NCBI GenBank assembly: GCA_019057795.1
Contig: JAHLWS010000046.1
Span: forward strand, 1 to 64,000
Reading direction: 5' to 3'
Length of the DNA stretch: 64,000 nucleotides
Origin: Promethearchaeota archaeon
GTDB taxonomy: Archaea; Asgardarchaeota; Lokiarchaeia; Sigyniarchaeales; SOKP01
This document shows, in pieces, positions 45,901 through 54,676 of the stretch. The notes beneath the pieces were generated by a model. It saw only the letters and a program-made list of their open reading frames with translations. It made no database searches and had not been told where the DNA came from. Positions within the stretch are counted from its first letter, which is position 1. Each line of letters begins with the position of its first letter. A program made the translations under genes and the position numbers.

Positions 45901-47030
45901 ATTGCTTTCCATTGGTTATTTCCCGAATCTTCACTTATCCGAAAAATTCTTTCTAAACACCTTAAAGCATCGGTATAGTTTTTAGTCTCAAAGTAGATTT
46001 TATTAGATATAAACAACTTAGTTAATTCGTTGGGTTCGTCAATATTAGTTTTAAACCATTCCATTAAGTCAATAGAAAATTTATCTTTGCTTAATTTTTC
46101 TTTTTCTTTAAAGAATTTCTCAAGAAATTTTGATGTATTCACATTTAAACGAAAAACATTAACAGAATCATTTAATTGCTTAATTTCTAACAAAGATTGG
46201 TCCAATTTATCTAGGTTTTTGAGATCACTACTCTTTTGTGCGTCAAATTCGTAGAGGTCTTCTTTTGATCCTCCGCCTGAAATGTGATTTATCCAGATTA
46301 AGTTTTTTAAATTTTTCATTATTTTAAGGGTCGAAAGAAGGTCGAAATCATTATTACCAGAATAACCTATTATTATTATTGAACGTTCATTTGAGATTTT
46401 ATCTAAGAATTGTGCTTTATGGGGCTCTAATTGGACGATGCTACTCTCTGTTTGATTCAGCCCAATTAATTTTAAAGTGTTGATAAACGATGTTCTCGTA
46501 TCTTCACCAGTGATGATGTTTCTATGAGAACCATGAATTTTATAAACGGGTATTTTTCCATTTTTATACAACTTTTCGGGGTCACTGAATTTTTCGTAAT
46601 CTTTTTTCGTTATTACAGGAACAATCTTCTTTTTAGGAACATTAGATTGGAGCAGAGCGTATTCTAACAGAAAATCGAAGTTACTTGTAATAATAAAATG
46701 CCCCTTTTTTAACATTTCGGCTAGAACAAAATGCTCAAGATTGGGTTTATCGCTTTTTGTAAAAAAGTTTAGAAATCGAAAATCGTCCTCAATCGATTTG
46801 TGAATAATTCCTACTAAAACCTCAAACATCAAATTCTGTAATTTCAAGATTGTTTCGATCTCAGAATTAGCACAGAAATGCTTAATTAGTGCCTTCATCG
46901 TATCATTAGTTGATGGTATTTGAGAAGGCGCCTCAACCGAAGCTCCCGCACCCACTAAAAAAGTAAGTTTTTCGTCTGATTCGAATAATTTTGTAACATT
47001 AAAACTTTTTGACTTTTTAATTGAACTCAT
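42960..47030 (-). CDS. SIR2-domain protein with 25 TPR-like repeats
   Basis: A 1356-residue protein. Residues 20-235 form a SIR2-like NAD-binding domain: FLVGAGASVEAPSQ (GAGAS 27-31), IITSNFDFLLEYA (TSNFD 115-119), VYKIHGSHRN (His166) and IIIGYSGNNDFD (222-230), thus all catalytic landmarks including the Asn and His. From about 345 to 1340 come 25 TPR-like repeats of 40 residues with the recurring core Y-x-E-A-L-K-x-Y-E-E-A-L-K-I and L-G-N-L-x-x-K-A. SIR2 domains of this type are often NADases in anti-phage systems in which a repeat domain senses the intruder; deacylase activity is the other option. It is monocistronic. The long array is of eukaryotic LGN/kinesin-light-chain style. Confidence 0.85.
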   Translation of the reverse strand: MSSIKKSKSFNVTKLFESDEKLTFLVGAGASVEAPSQIPSTNDTMKALIKHFCANSEIETILKLQNLMFEVLVGIIHKSIEDDFRFLNFFTKSDKPNLEHFVLAEMLKKGHFIITSNFDFLLEYALLQSNVPKKKIVPVITKKDYEKFSDPEKLYKNGKIPVYKIHGSHRNIITGEDTRTSFINTLKLIGLNQTESSIVQLEPHKAQFLDKISNERSIIIIGYSGNNDFDLLSTLKIMKNLKNLIWINHISGGGSKEDLYEFDAQKSSDLKNLDKLDQSLLEIKQLNDSVNVFRLNVNTSKFLEKFFKEKEKLSKDKFSIDLMEWFKTNIDEPNELTKLFISNKIYFETKNYTDALRCLERIFRISEDSGNNQWKAIALMEMGIINYIQLNYIDALEWLRKSLQVQLKIKAFPQRTSIFKYIALIHQAQKNYSEALQNFKFALKENERIKDIYEKSKLYKHIGINYQYLEKYQDALKYFETAIKINDRLENLSENAINYKQIGKIYYSKKNFNEALKYFNIALKLNEQLENLEDKAEILNLLGGIFHEMGDSLNGLDKCNEALMIYDRLKNSEGKLDSLNYLGIIYRDQWNYIKALDYFEDGFQIAENLGNLKLKANFSNQIGTIFQNQNKYSEALKWFEDSLKLFEQVGDLKGRVDVLKKIGLIYKEQKMYLKALRRFEKALEIFERLEDLNSKASTLNVIGQIYLDQRKFLESLKNFQEALEIYGETENLEGNAESLKNIGNFYAEQANFKEALSRYKNALEVVNKLGEKGKKAELLNKIGSIFQDQGAYSQAMEKFEEALEIFNQENNMEGRIESLHLIGINYHYLGQDNEALKVFEEAVQIAEQIGNLHKKALCLNIIGDIFREKWDYVEALKRYEEALLIADELGHLDEQIQILITISKIYQAQKHYPEALRHYNEAIYVSESIGNLETKADIFTSIGDIYFDEDNFTEALKMYEEALKIDDQLGNTKGKAQRLLCIGNVFLVHKKYNEVLKKYREALEIEEHLGNLTKEAIIIRKIGDIYMIQEHFNEALKWYEDAYKLFDEIENLEGNADCFESIGSIYQSLDNYPEALKWYSEALKITTQIYDDDRKARILCKVGVIFHEQGIYRDAFKRYNLALDLFDKRGDLIGKTYCLNKIGLVYQDRGDYNQALKWYNRGTKLFKVLGPSNERAENLYNTALIYRDQGLYLDALKTFEQSLKIDEELNNLSRKAESLNNIGLIYLDESNYPVALKRFEEALKIADKNDDKKKKAQYINNIGLTYLNQGKYTDAWKSCSKALKIFEDIENGEGIADSQYKLGLTYLEQKSYVEALKIHENALNTLIQSGSGKVPLTKVLKNNIKLIKSKMVKNLR

Positions 47031-47140
47031 CTATTCGCACCTAATAAAAATTTATGCTTATGTAAGATTGTTACTCTTATCACTCTTAAAAAATTTTGCT
47101 TCATATTTTAAAACAAAATTATATATTTTGTTAATTGAAA

Positions 47141-47964
47141 TTAAAATTTGAAGAAATTCTTGATCTCTTCGTGAATTTGTTCAACTGCTTCTTCTTGGAT
47201 AATATCGTGATCCATGTTATCGATAATCGCAAGGTCTAGATTGTTTATTTGGTTTTGAACAATTTCAGTAATTTCATTAACAGGAGTTATTTTATCTGAA
47301 TCGCCAATTATAATTCTTAAAGTTTTATAATTAAGTTGTTTTACCACTTCTTTTATTTGGTAACTCTTGTTTTTTAATTCGTTTTTAGTTTTCTTAATAA
47401 ACTCATCTACATTTTCTATTCCTTTTACATTTCCTGGAAGGAGTTGGTTTATATAACGCAAAGATTTTGAGAAATCAATATGATACGCGTGTTTTTCTAA
47501 ATTAATAATTGGACTTATTAACAACATTCTATTTAAAACCTTTATTTTTGAACTTAGAATGAGCGCTATGTAAGCTCCAAAGTCGTGAGCAAGAAGATTT
47601 ACGCTGTTTAAGTTAAATACATTTCTTTTTGCCATTTTTCTGACAAATTCGATAATTTTGATGGAATCTGACACTTGAGATGTAATAGATACATCTCCTT
47701 GACTAGATCTATATCCTCTGAAATTAAAAACTAGAAAGGAATAACCCATGTCTAAAAGATATTGGTGGTCTTTAACGATTTCTTTTAACGCAAATAATTG
47801 TGGGAAACCGTGGAAATAAATTATTAATGGATAAGGTTTATGAAATGTTGCTGGAGGAAAATAGAGTATACCTTTAAAGATTTGATTTTGGTTATGTATT
47901 TCAACCTCAGATACCTCGTATATGCCGTCATATTGTTTTTCTTTAAATTCCAGTATTTTTTCAC
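47141..47964 (-). CDS. alpha/beta hydrolase with Asp nucleophile
   Basis: A hydrolase of about 275 residues: LIIYFHGFPQLF supplies the oxyanion HGFP motif, FNFRGYRSSQGD follows, and the nucleophile elbow reads LLAHDFGAY. The nucleophile is therefore Asp, not Ser, as in epoxide hydrolases and haloalkane dehalogenases (HDxG). GDSDKITPVNE and DNMDHDII give the acid and His. The first canonical Met in this frame (47749) would cut away the HG motif. The frame is open to 47965 with no start; a GTG at 47962-47964 with AAGG before it would fit if the following run of six A had one more A. So the start is affected by a frameshift, an error, or an unusual codon. Confidence 0.65.
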
Positions 47965-48048
47965 CTTAATATAATAAAAAAATTTATCTAATTTATTTAA
48001 TAGTGTCAAATATTAGAATAATTTTATAAATTTCGGATACTCTTTAAA

Positions 48049-48912
48049 ATGAGATTTGAAGATTGGCACACACATAACTCACTTTGTCGGCATGCAAAAG
48101 GCTCAATTGAGGATTATATTAAAAAGGCTGTTGAGCTTAATTTAAAAGTTATTGGAATGAGTGATCATTTTCCTTACGAGTTTTTAAGCTCAGAAATATC
48201 ATCTCTGGATGATATACCATACAAAAGGTATGCAATGGCCTTAGACGAAGTTGATGAATATATTTTAGAGTTAGAGCATCTTAAAGAAAAATATAAGAAC
48301 AAAATTCAAGTAAAATCCGCTTTTGAAATTGATTATTTTAAGAATCAAGAACATGTTATTAATCGATATCTTAAAAATTACATTAATAAACTTGACTATA
48401 TTTTAGGATCTGTTCATGTATTGTTTGGAAAGGCAGGTATTTTTGCTTTTGATGATGGTCGATTTCTAAATAAGTATAAAGTTTACGATAATAACGATGA
48501 GATTTATCTTGAGTTTTACAACACCCTACAAGATATGATTAAATCAAAAAAATTTGATTTTGATATTGTAAGTCACTTTGATTTACCCAAAAAATTCGAT
48601 AAAAGGGCTGAAACCTACGATCTTATTATGGAAAAAGTAGTAAAAACTCTTGAACTAGCAAAAAAGAGAGATTTAGCCATTGAAATTAATTCCAGTGGTT
48701 TGAGAAAAAAAATTAGAGAACAATATCCTAGTGTTGAGATTATTGAACAAATGTACGAGTTAGATATCCCCGTTTTGTTAGGTTCAGATGCACACCAAAT
48801 TGATGAAATAGCTTATGAATTTAAATATATAATTGATTTATTAAAGAATATTGGTTATAATCAGCTTGCGCATTACAATAAAAGAAAAAGAACATTTATA
48901 GAAATTGATTAA
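48049..48912 (+). CDS. PHP-domain histidinol-phosphatase-like protein
   Basis: A 287-residue HisK/HisJ-type PHP phosphoesterase: WHTHNSLCRHAKG with the HxH site, GMSDHFPYE, SAFEIDYF, GSVHVL, VSHFDLPKKF and LLGSDAHQIDE provide the expected three-metal ligands. In histidine synthesis HisK dephosphorylates L-histidinol phosphate; no other his gene is in the window, so it could act on another phosphate ester. It is full length with a clear ATG and is divergent from the alpha/beta hydrolase. Confidence 0.8.
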   Translation: MRFEDWHTHNSLCRHAKGSIEDYIKKAVELNLKVIGMSDHFPYEFLSSEISSLDDIPYKRYAMALDEVDEYILELEHLKEKYKNKIQVKSAFEIDYFKNQEHVINRYLKNYINKLDYILGSVHVLFGKAGIFAFDDGRFLNKYKVYDNNDEIYLEFYNTLQDMIKSKKFDFDIVSHFDLPKKFDKRAETYDLIMEKVVKTLELAKKRDLAIEINSSGLRKKIREQYPSVEIIEQMYELDIPVLLGSDAHQIDEIAYEFKYIIDLLKNIGYNQLAHYNKRKRTFIEID

Positions 48913-48963
48913 AAAATAAGATGGTTTTGTACATCAGATAAAAACAACATTAAATTAAAAACT

Positions 48964-49920
48964 TTAATCAAGTTTGCGTGATCGTAGCCATCCTTCCATA
49001 ACCAAGCTCCGTAGCAATCTTTGATGTTTAGGGTCTCTAGTATGGATAACTAAATTGTTATCTTCGTTTTTTCCAATAATAGAGAATAATAATTCCTCTC
49101 CATCACGATCGATGACAAATCTATCTTTCTGCTCGTTTAATCTTATTGAGATATTATCTAGACTTCCAAATTCCTCTAAAAGTTCAGCATCTTCTTCAAG
49201 ACTGGGGTCAATATAACAAGAGATCTTCATATTAACAGACGATCGTACCTCATATAAATGTAGCTCTTGCAAGTCCTTTATATCGGGAACAGCAATAGTT
49301 ATGTTATGTAACGATTTATTTAGTATATCTCTCATTTTTTTCAAAATATCTGGTTTTTGAACTTTAATGTCTGTCCAGTCTATAATTTTAGGACCAGATG
49401 CCGAAGCCAGGTTATTTCTTAACTTCTCATTTTCCGTCTCTAGCGCTTCTAAATCTTCATCCGCTGTTTCTAATTCTCCATTTAAGATTTTGAGTTTTTC
49501 TTGAAGATTCTCGATTTTTTTGTCTTTTTCTATTAAAAGATTTTTCTCAACTGTAGAAGAAGCCAACTCCTTCAATTGTTCCTCTTTTAAACTGATAGAC
49601 TTTTCTAAAGTCTTGATTTTCACATTCTTAATTTTTAAAGAATATTCTAGTGTTTTAACTTGTTCTTCTTTTAAATCCATTGAGGATTTTATAGTTTTTA
49701 TTTGATCATCTTTAAGGCTTAGAGAACTCTTCAAATTTTCAATTAGATCATCTTTAAGTTTCAATTTAAGGTCAAAATCCTCGAACTTTTTCAATCCTTC
49801 TTCTATTGATAAAAGTCTTTCCCGTAATTCGTTAATAATATGTTCCTTTTGTTTTAGTTCCTCTTGTAGGTTTGCTAAATAATCTTTATTTGCCTCAGAA
49901 AGGTTGTTTAATTCATCCAT
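48964..49920 (-). CDS. coiled-coil protein with TrmB-like C-terminal domain
   Basis: A 318-residue protein. Residues 5-170 are a long coiled coil with a repeated unit (LKDDLIENLKSSLSLKDDQI, then LKEEQVKTLEYSLKIKNVKI) of about 14 residues. Residues 190-318 form an alpha/beta domain (DILKKMRDILNKSLHNITIA, ISIRLNEQKDRFVIDRDGEE, VIHTRDPKHQRLL) resembling the PLD-like sensor end of TrmB regulators. No HTH is visible. It might be a scaffold or regulatory adaptor. The domain comparison is tentative. Confidence 0.5.
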   Translation of the reverse strand: MDELNNLSEANKDYLANLQEELKQKEHIINELRERLLSIEEGLKKFEDFDLKLKLKDDLIENLKSSLSLKDDQIKTIKSSMDLKEEQVKTLEYSLKIKNVKIKTLEKSISLKEEQLKELASSTVEKNLLIEKDKKIENLQEKLKILNGELETADEDLEALETENEKLRNNLASASGPKIIDWTDIKVQKPDILKKMRDILNKSLHNITIAVPDIKDLQELHLYEVRSSVNMKISCYIDPSLEEDAELLEEFGSLDNISIRLNEQKDRFVIDRDGEELLFSIIGKNEDNNLVIHTRDPKHQRLLRSLVMEGWLRSRKLD

Positions 49921-50050
49921 CTTAAAAAACTAGAATTTATTATCTATTTTATGAATAATAATAAAAGAATTTCCTTTTAATTCTTAGTTAAATATCTTCA
50001 TTTAAAAAAAAGAGGAATTTATAGATTATCCTTTTTTATTAAAACAATTA

Positions 50051-50887
50051 TTAAAATTTCTTATCAATTTCAATATATCGAAACCTTTTGTCCATTTTGA
50101 TAATGTCCTCTATGAATGTTATATGATAACTTCCAATATTCTCAATTGTTATATCGTGGTCAATAATATTTATCCCCCTTACTATATCGCCCTTTTGAAT
50201 AGATGCTTTAATTGAATCTTGCATTTCTTTTTCCCCACGTAATGAAAAATCAACTTTTTCCAAATAAGATATTATTTTTTGATTAAATATATAGAAGGGA
50301 AGGGAATAATATTCACTTAAAATTTGATTTTCTTTCGGTTTCTCTACAATATCAACAATCTTTAACCCGTGCTTTATATCTGAATCTCTAATTAATTCTG
50401 AATCTTTAGAAATCTTAACATTTCCGTGCCTGCTAGCAATTTTTTTATCGTTTGATTTCATTAAACCTAAGATTATGTCCGCATTAGCGTTTTTATACAA
50501 AGAAAACATCTGATTGATTTTTTGTTTTGAAAAAACAACATCTGCGGCAGTTACAAAAAAATTGAATAAAAGTTGCTTTTTTTCGTTAAATTGATTAAGA
50601 CATAATAAAAGACCGTCTGCCATCCCCAACTGGTTTGTTTGCTCTACAAACTTTAATTCAATATCTTGAATTTTTAATAATTCCGTTTTAATTGCTTGTT
50701 GTTTATAGCCGACTAGTATGATAAAGTTAATAAATCCCGCTTCTTTAAATGTGTGAATAATGCGAGATATTATCGGTATTCCATTTATTTTAATTAATGG
50801 TTTAGGAATTACATCAGATAAAGGTTTTAATCTCGTTGCTTTACCAGCCGCTAGTATTATTACATATGTGTTTATTGAAGAAGGCAT
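50051..50887 (-). CDS. sugar-phosphate nucleotidyltransferase
   Basis: A 278-residue NTP transferase: VIILAAGKATRLKPLSDVIP is the nucleotide-binding signature (GxGxRL-type), KPLIKINGIPII follows, and FVTAADVVFS and VDIVEKPKE provide metal and sugar-phosphate contacts. It transfers NMP to a sugar 1-phosphate (glucose-1-phosphate thymidylyl/uridylyl type) for surface glycans or glycolipids. No acyltransferase repeat is present at the C-terminus, so it is monofunctional. The exact sugar is unknown. It is divergent from the Roadblock gene. Confidence 0.8.
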   Translation of the reverse strand: MPSSINTYVIILAAGKATRLKPLSDVIPKPLIKINGIPIISRIIHTFKEAGFINFIILVGYKQQAIKTELLKIQDIELKFVEQTNQLGMADGLLLCLNQFNEKKQLLFNFFVTAADVVFSKQKINQMFSLYKNANADIILGLMKSNDKKIASRHGNVKISKDSELIRDSDIKHGLKIVDIVEKPKENQILSEYYSLPFYIFNQKIISYLEKVDFSLRGEKEMQDSIKASIQKGDIVRGINIIDHDITIENIGSYHITFIEDIIKMDKRFRYIEIDKKF

Positions 50888-50966
50888 AAAATCAAGTGAT
50901 TTTTTTATATCATATTTTTACAAATATAAGAATATCTTTAAATTTGATTAGTATTATTATATTCTC

Positions 50967-51701
50967 ATGAGTTCTGATGAGAATATAAAAAAACTAAATA
51001 ATGAACTATCTGAATTATTAGAAAAAGAAATTAATAACAGAAAAAGCATTCTAGGCATCTCAATTTCAACTCACGGGGGAACACATCTCGTTAGTAAATT
51101 AAAAAAAGATATTACAATGACAAATTCTGAGATTTCTGCTGCGAGTAGTAGCTTAGTTTTTATATCTTCTAAAATATTAAAAGACTCGCTAAACCAGCAA
51201 ATCTCGTATAATTTGATCACAGGAAAAAAAAGAATAATTCTATCTATTTTAACTGAAAATATCGCTCTTATCGCTTATCTAAATAGAGAGCTAGCTGAAC
51301 TTGAGGGACTGGATTCATATATAACTTCTTTGAGGAGATTTGCGATACAGATTTCTGCATTCGTAGAAACTAGCGATCTTATTAAAGAAGAAGTGTTCGT
51401 AGCCATTAAGAGAGCAATTCCAAACGCATTAGTTATCGCGATAATTACTAAAGATGGTTTGCCAATTAAAGTTCAATCTACTATGCCAGAGCCTATACTT
51501 TCAGCGATGACTTCGGCTATTTACAATTTAGCAGGGATCCTTTTGGAAGAGGGCTTAGAATTCTCGATTATAGGGGGAGAGAACGGTTCAATAATTATCC
51601 ACGAATTAGATGAGAGGAGGATACTCGCAATCGCAGTTCCAGAAGCAGACGAGAGAAAATTAGGCTCTTATATTGCTAAGATTAAATCAATTATCAAATA
51701 A
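50967..51701 (+). CDS. tandem Roadblock/LC7 protein
   Basis: A 244-residue protein that appears to contain two Roadblock/LC7 domains. The first (about 25-125) has ISISTHGGTHLVSKL, SSLVFISSKIL and KRIILSILTENIALIAYL. The second (about 140-244) has NALVIAIITKDGLPIKVQ, MTSAIYNLAGILLEEG, GGENGSIIIHEL and RILAIAVPEAD. Both show the strand-strand-helix-strand-strand-helix plan of MglB/LAMTOR proteins, which regulate small GTPases as activators or scaffolds. Ragulator (LAMTOR) in eukaryotes holds Rag GTPases; the Rag-like genes lie only 6 kb away, so a link is attractive but unproven. It has a clear ATG and a TATA-like element upstream. Confidence 0.65.
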   Translation: MSSDENIKKLNNELSELLEKEINNRKSILGISISTHGGTHLVSKLKKDITMTNSEISAASSSLVFISSKILKDSLNQQISYNLITGKKRIILSILTENIALIAYLNRELAELEGLDSYITSLRRFAIQISAFVETSDLIKEEVFVAIKRAIPNALVIAIITKDGLPIKVQSTMPEPILSAMTSAIYNLAGILLEEGLEFSIIGGENGSIIIHELDERRILAIAVPEADERKLGSYIAKIKSIIK

Positions 51702-51711
51702 ATTCTTAGAA

Positions 51712-52959
51712 TTATTTAATAATCTTTTTAATTTCATCAGCTACTTTTAGACTTCCAAAATACGAACCAGAAAAGGTTTTAGCTTTAAATAGAATTGTAC
51801 ATAAAGGTTCGTTTTTGGAGATATTTTTAATAGGTTCTGATTTATCGTGTATATATTTAAGATTGTTAATTTTGTTTAATAAATGCTTATTAATTTCTTT
51901 TGGAGCAAAGAAAATCATCTTAGTTGCGAAATTTTCTATTTCTGATTTCTTCAATGTCTCTTTAACATATTCCCATCCTTCGAGGTTAAAACTCTTTACA
52001 TGTAAATTTAACAAATTTAAGTTCATTGCCTCTTCAGATACTCTGATTGACCCCGGTATTCTAGGATTAATCTCCATTAAATAAGGATAATGTTCTTTTA
52101 GTACAAAATCGAATCCATTTATTCCTCTTAATTTCAACTCGTTTGATAATTTTAACGAAATTTCAGCTATTAACTTTTTATCTTCTTTAAAAATATTGGC
52201 AGGCACTATATTCCCGCAGTACATGAATTCTTTTGGGGCGTTAAGGAATTTTTCTCCGACTATTTGACGATTAATAGATATTACTCTACTTTCTATTCCA
52301 TTAGATATTGTTGTACAACTTACTGGTAACCCTTCAATATATTCTTGAACTAACCAATCTTTAGGATAAAAGTCTTGAGTTCTAATTAAATTAAGAATAA
52401 ACGAAAGTTCATCTCTATTATTTATTTTATATACGTTAATTCCACCAGAACCGCTTACTTTTTTAAAAACAAAAGGATAATTTAATCCGTTTATTTTAGA
52501 TTTGACTTCGTCATATGAAGTTGAAGAAGGCACCTTGTATCCTAAATTTTTCAAAAAATTGAAAATATAATCTATGTTGCGGCTCTTTTTAATTGCGTCT
52601 AAACTATTATTAAGATTAATAATTTTGTAATTTTTTTGATTTATCTCATTTAAAATAAGTACTCTTTCTTCAAAAGCATCGTCTAAACCACTTCCAATAA
52701 TTAGATAGTTAATTTTAGGATGTTTGGCTAAAAGTTCCAATATAAGGTTTGGAAGGTATTCACTATAGTTATTTTTTATAATTTCGTAGTTAGCGCTTAA
52801 GATTTTGGTAAGAACTAAATAATCTTTAACGCACGGATAAAGGTCTAAGTCTCCAAAAAAATCTACAGCATACACTTCGTAACCAGCTTTATATAATGAA
52901 TAAGCTAAGGGGCGTGTGTTAAATCCAGCTACTAAAACAGATTCTACTTTGTTACCCAT
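51712..52959 (-). CDS. ATP-grasp ligase
   Basis: A 415-residue protein. Residues 1-110 are a Rossmann-like lead domain (ESVLVAGFNTRPLAYSLYKA). The ATP-grasp core has LNYPFVFKKVSGSGGINVYK (P-loop-like flexible strand), DWLVQEYIEGLPVSC (EYIEG) and LKEHYPYLMEINPRIPGS with the metal-binding Glu and Asn. It resembles COG2232-type carboxylate-amine ligases, some of which belong to methanogen-type cofactor synthesis. The substrate is not known. Its end faces the Roadblock gene with 10 bases between. Confidence 0.75.
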   Translation of the reverse strand: MGNKVESVLVAGFNTRPLAYSLYKAGYEVYAVDFFGDLDLYPCVKDYLVLTKILSANYEIIKNNYSEYLPNLILELLAKHPKINYLIIGSGLDDAFEERVLILNEINQKNYKIINLNNSLDAIKKSRNIDYIFNFLKNLGYKVPSSTSYDEVKSKINGLNYPFVFKKVSGSGGINVYKINNRDELSFILNLIRTQDFYPKDWLVQEYIEGLPVSCTTISNGIESRVISINRQIVGEKFLNAPKEFMYCGNIVPANIFKEDKKLIAEISLKLSNELKLRGINGFDFVLKEHYPYLMEINPRIPGSIRVSEEAMNLNLLNLHVKSFNLEGWEYVKETLKKSEIENFATKMIFFAPKEINKHLLNKINNLKYIHDKSEPIKNISKNEPLCTILFKAKTFSGSYFGSLKVADEIKKIIK

Positions 52960-53003
52960 TAATTAAATAATAAAATAAGAACTTTAAGAACTTAATTATG
53001 AAA

Positions 53004-54611
53004 TTAAAGGATTTTCTTTAATTCCAAGATCAAATTTTTTGGATTAATACGATCAAATTGAAATATTTCTGCTTTTCCGTATTCTTTAAAGTTCTTTTTA
53101 ATGTTGTCCGCGGCGAACGTATTTACGCCCAGAGATCTTGTCGCATATGACTTCTTCGGCTCTAAAACGACCATATGTGCTCCTTTCTTGGATAAATTCT
53201 TTGTTAATGCTTTTAATTCGTTAATAATTAATGTGTAGTCTGTTTGAACTTGAGCAATTAAATCAGGAAATTTATAGGAAATGTTAGCTCCGCAGTCAGA
53301 ACATACAAAAATGACGGGAATCATATTTCTATTCTTTAACTTTTCAGCGTTCATTAGCTTTAAGCATTTTGTCAACGCTGCTGCCATAGGCGTGTAAGAT
53401 TTTCCTTTAATCTTTTTCATTTTATTTACAGCAGTTTTAAAGTAAACCGTAGGTTTCTGAAGAACGACGGCTTCTTTTCCTCTAAAGATGATGAGGCTTA
53501 TTTTATCCTTTTTCCGGTATCCTTCACGTTGTAACGATAGAATCACATCTGTCATTTGTTTAATCACGTAATGCATCGAAGCAGAACTGTCGAGTACAAA
53601 AAATAAAACTAATGGTGCACGATATTCGTACACTTTATCCATTAAATCGTATTTATTAAATTTTATTGGAAAGTCTATTTCCGTTTGATTGTATATAGTA
53701 TTTTTCAAATAAGTCCTTATTGTTGCGTCAAGAGCTATGCTTTTAGGTCGATTAATAGGCTGCCGATATGAAATGTACCTTCCCTTTTGAGAAGAAGCTA
53801 TTTTTATCCGTCGCCCAATTCCTCTCCCGCCGTAATCAGATATTTTTCGATCTTTTCGAATATTATCTAGTATGGAAGTCATTTTCTTTTCCATGTTGTA
53901 AATTAATGGCATGGAACCTAATCCGTTTTCAAAAAATTTAAAATCTCGCTCGTCAAACTCAGGAATATCTTTTACCTTCCATCCTCCAGCAGGTGTTGGG
54001 TTTCTTTTTTTATTATCAGGGTATTTAGGGGGTGGAAGTTTCTGTTCTTTTGTCTCTGGAATGTTAACTTTTTTTGGATCAACAGATTGTCTTTTGAATT
54101 CCTTTTGAGGAGTGTCGTCGTGCTTCAGCGGTCCTTCAGTTTCTTTATTTGGTTGATAAGTATTTGGATCCTCGTAAGCTTTTTGTATCTTTCCGTAAAC
54201 TTCAAATATTTTTGCTTTAACTTCTTCAGGAGTCATCTCGTAATGGAGCGATTTGATTCTATGTTCAAACACTAAATTCATAGCCGCATTTAAATCTTCT
54301 TCAATAACTTCCTTCCGACCGTTGAGTGCAGCATGAGCTCTCGCGCATCTTATAAACGTAATATCTGCTCTTTGTGAAAAAATATCCAATTCGTTAACTA
54401 ATCTAGATACGAATTCGTAAACAGTTGAGGGAATTTGGACTTCCTTTATAATTTGACGCGCCATCACGATTTTCTTTCTTAAATCTTCTTGTTCTTGCTC
54501 GTATTTCTTAATAAAATCCTTTGGGTTATCGTCAAAATCAATAACGCTTTTTGTAATCTCTGCTCGTAATTTTATATCGCGAGGAGCCTTGATTTTTACT
54601 TCTAAACCCAA
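53004..54611 (-). CDS. ChlD-type chelatase part with VWA domain (frameshifted)
   Basis: A 535-codon frame that continues the AAA+ chelatase begun in the gene upstream (54653-55246). Residues 1-120 are the AAA+ lid region (DITFIRCARAHAALNGRKEV). A proline-rich acidic linker (about 140-220) follows, as in ChlD, and residues 330-535 form a VWA domain with the MIDAS motif FFVLDSSASMHYV and FVCSDCGANIS. Fused ChlI-ChlD proteins insert Mg, Co or Ni into tetrapyrroles with a large CobN/ChlH-type subunit, not seen here. The apparent TTG start lies inside the conserved RPQIADRLGLEV segment, so this is not a separate gene. Confidence 0.75.
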   Translation of the reverse strand: MGLEVKIKAPRDIKLRAEITKSVIDFDDNPKDFIKKYEQEQEDLRKKIVMARQIIKEVQIPSTVYEFVSRLVNELDIFSQRADITFIRCARAHAALNGRKEVIEEDLNAAMNLVFEHRIKSLHYEMTPEEVKAKIFEVYGKIQKAYEDPNTYQPNKETEGPLKHDDTPQKEFKRQSVDPKKVNIPETKEQKLPPPKYPDNKKRNPTPAGGWKVKDIPEFDERDFKFFENGLGSMPLIYNMEKKMTSILDNIRKDRKISDYGGRGIGRRIKIASSQKGRYISYRQPINRPKSIALDATIRTYLKNTIYNQTEIDFPIKFNKYDLMDKVYEYRAPLVLFFVLDSSASMHYVIKQMTDVILSLQREGYRKKDKISLIIFRGKEAVVLQKPTVYFKTAVNKMKKIKGKSYTPMAAALTKCLKLMNAEKLKNRNMIPVIFVCSDCGANISYKFPDLIAQVQTDYTLIINELKALTKNLSKKGAHMVVLEPKKSYATRSLGVNTFAADNIKKNFKEYGKAEIFQFDRINPKNLILELKKIL

Positions 54612-54641
54612 TCTATCCGCAATTTGAGGACGTAATTCTCC

Positions 54642-54676
54642 CTTTCCGAATTCTAATTCGAAACGAATTGAGAACC
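54642..54676 (-). repeat. 35-base insertion with inverted repeats
   Basis: Between the codons for conserved NPE and GELRPQ, which are adjacent or one residue apart in chelatase relatives, there are about 35 extra bases. They contain CGAATT, AATTCG and CGAATT in a row (54647-54669, + strand), separated by CT and AAA, so two alternative hairpins can form. The insert brings an in-frame TAG and shifts the frame. The boundaries are approximate. Confidence 0.5.

Noticed and set aside
43000..46000. Periodic DNA of about 120 bases considered as a CRISPR or satellite array
   Set aside because: The period is 40 codons of TPR repeats in an intact open frame, with diverged copies and no spacers.
47824..48009. 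61-codon - frame at the start of the alpha/beta hydrolase gene
   Set aside because: The other frame of the same strand carries the conserved HGFP motif and continues into the hydrolase, so this frame is a shadow apart from its possible GTG start.
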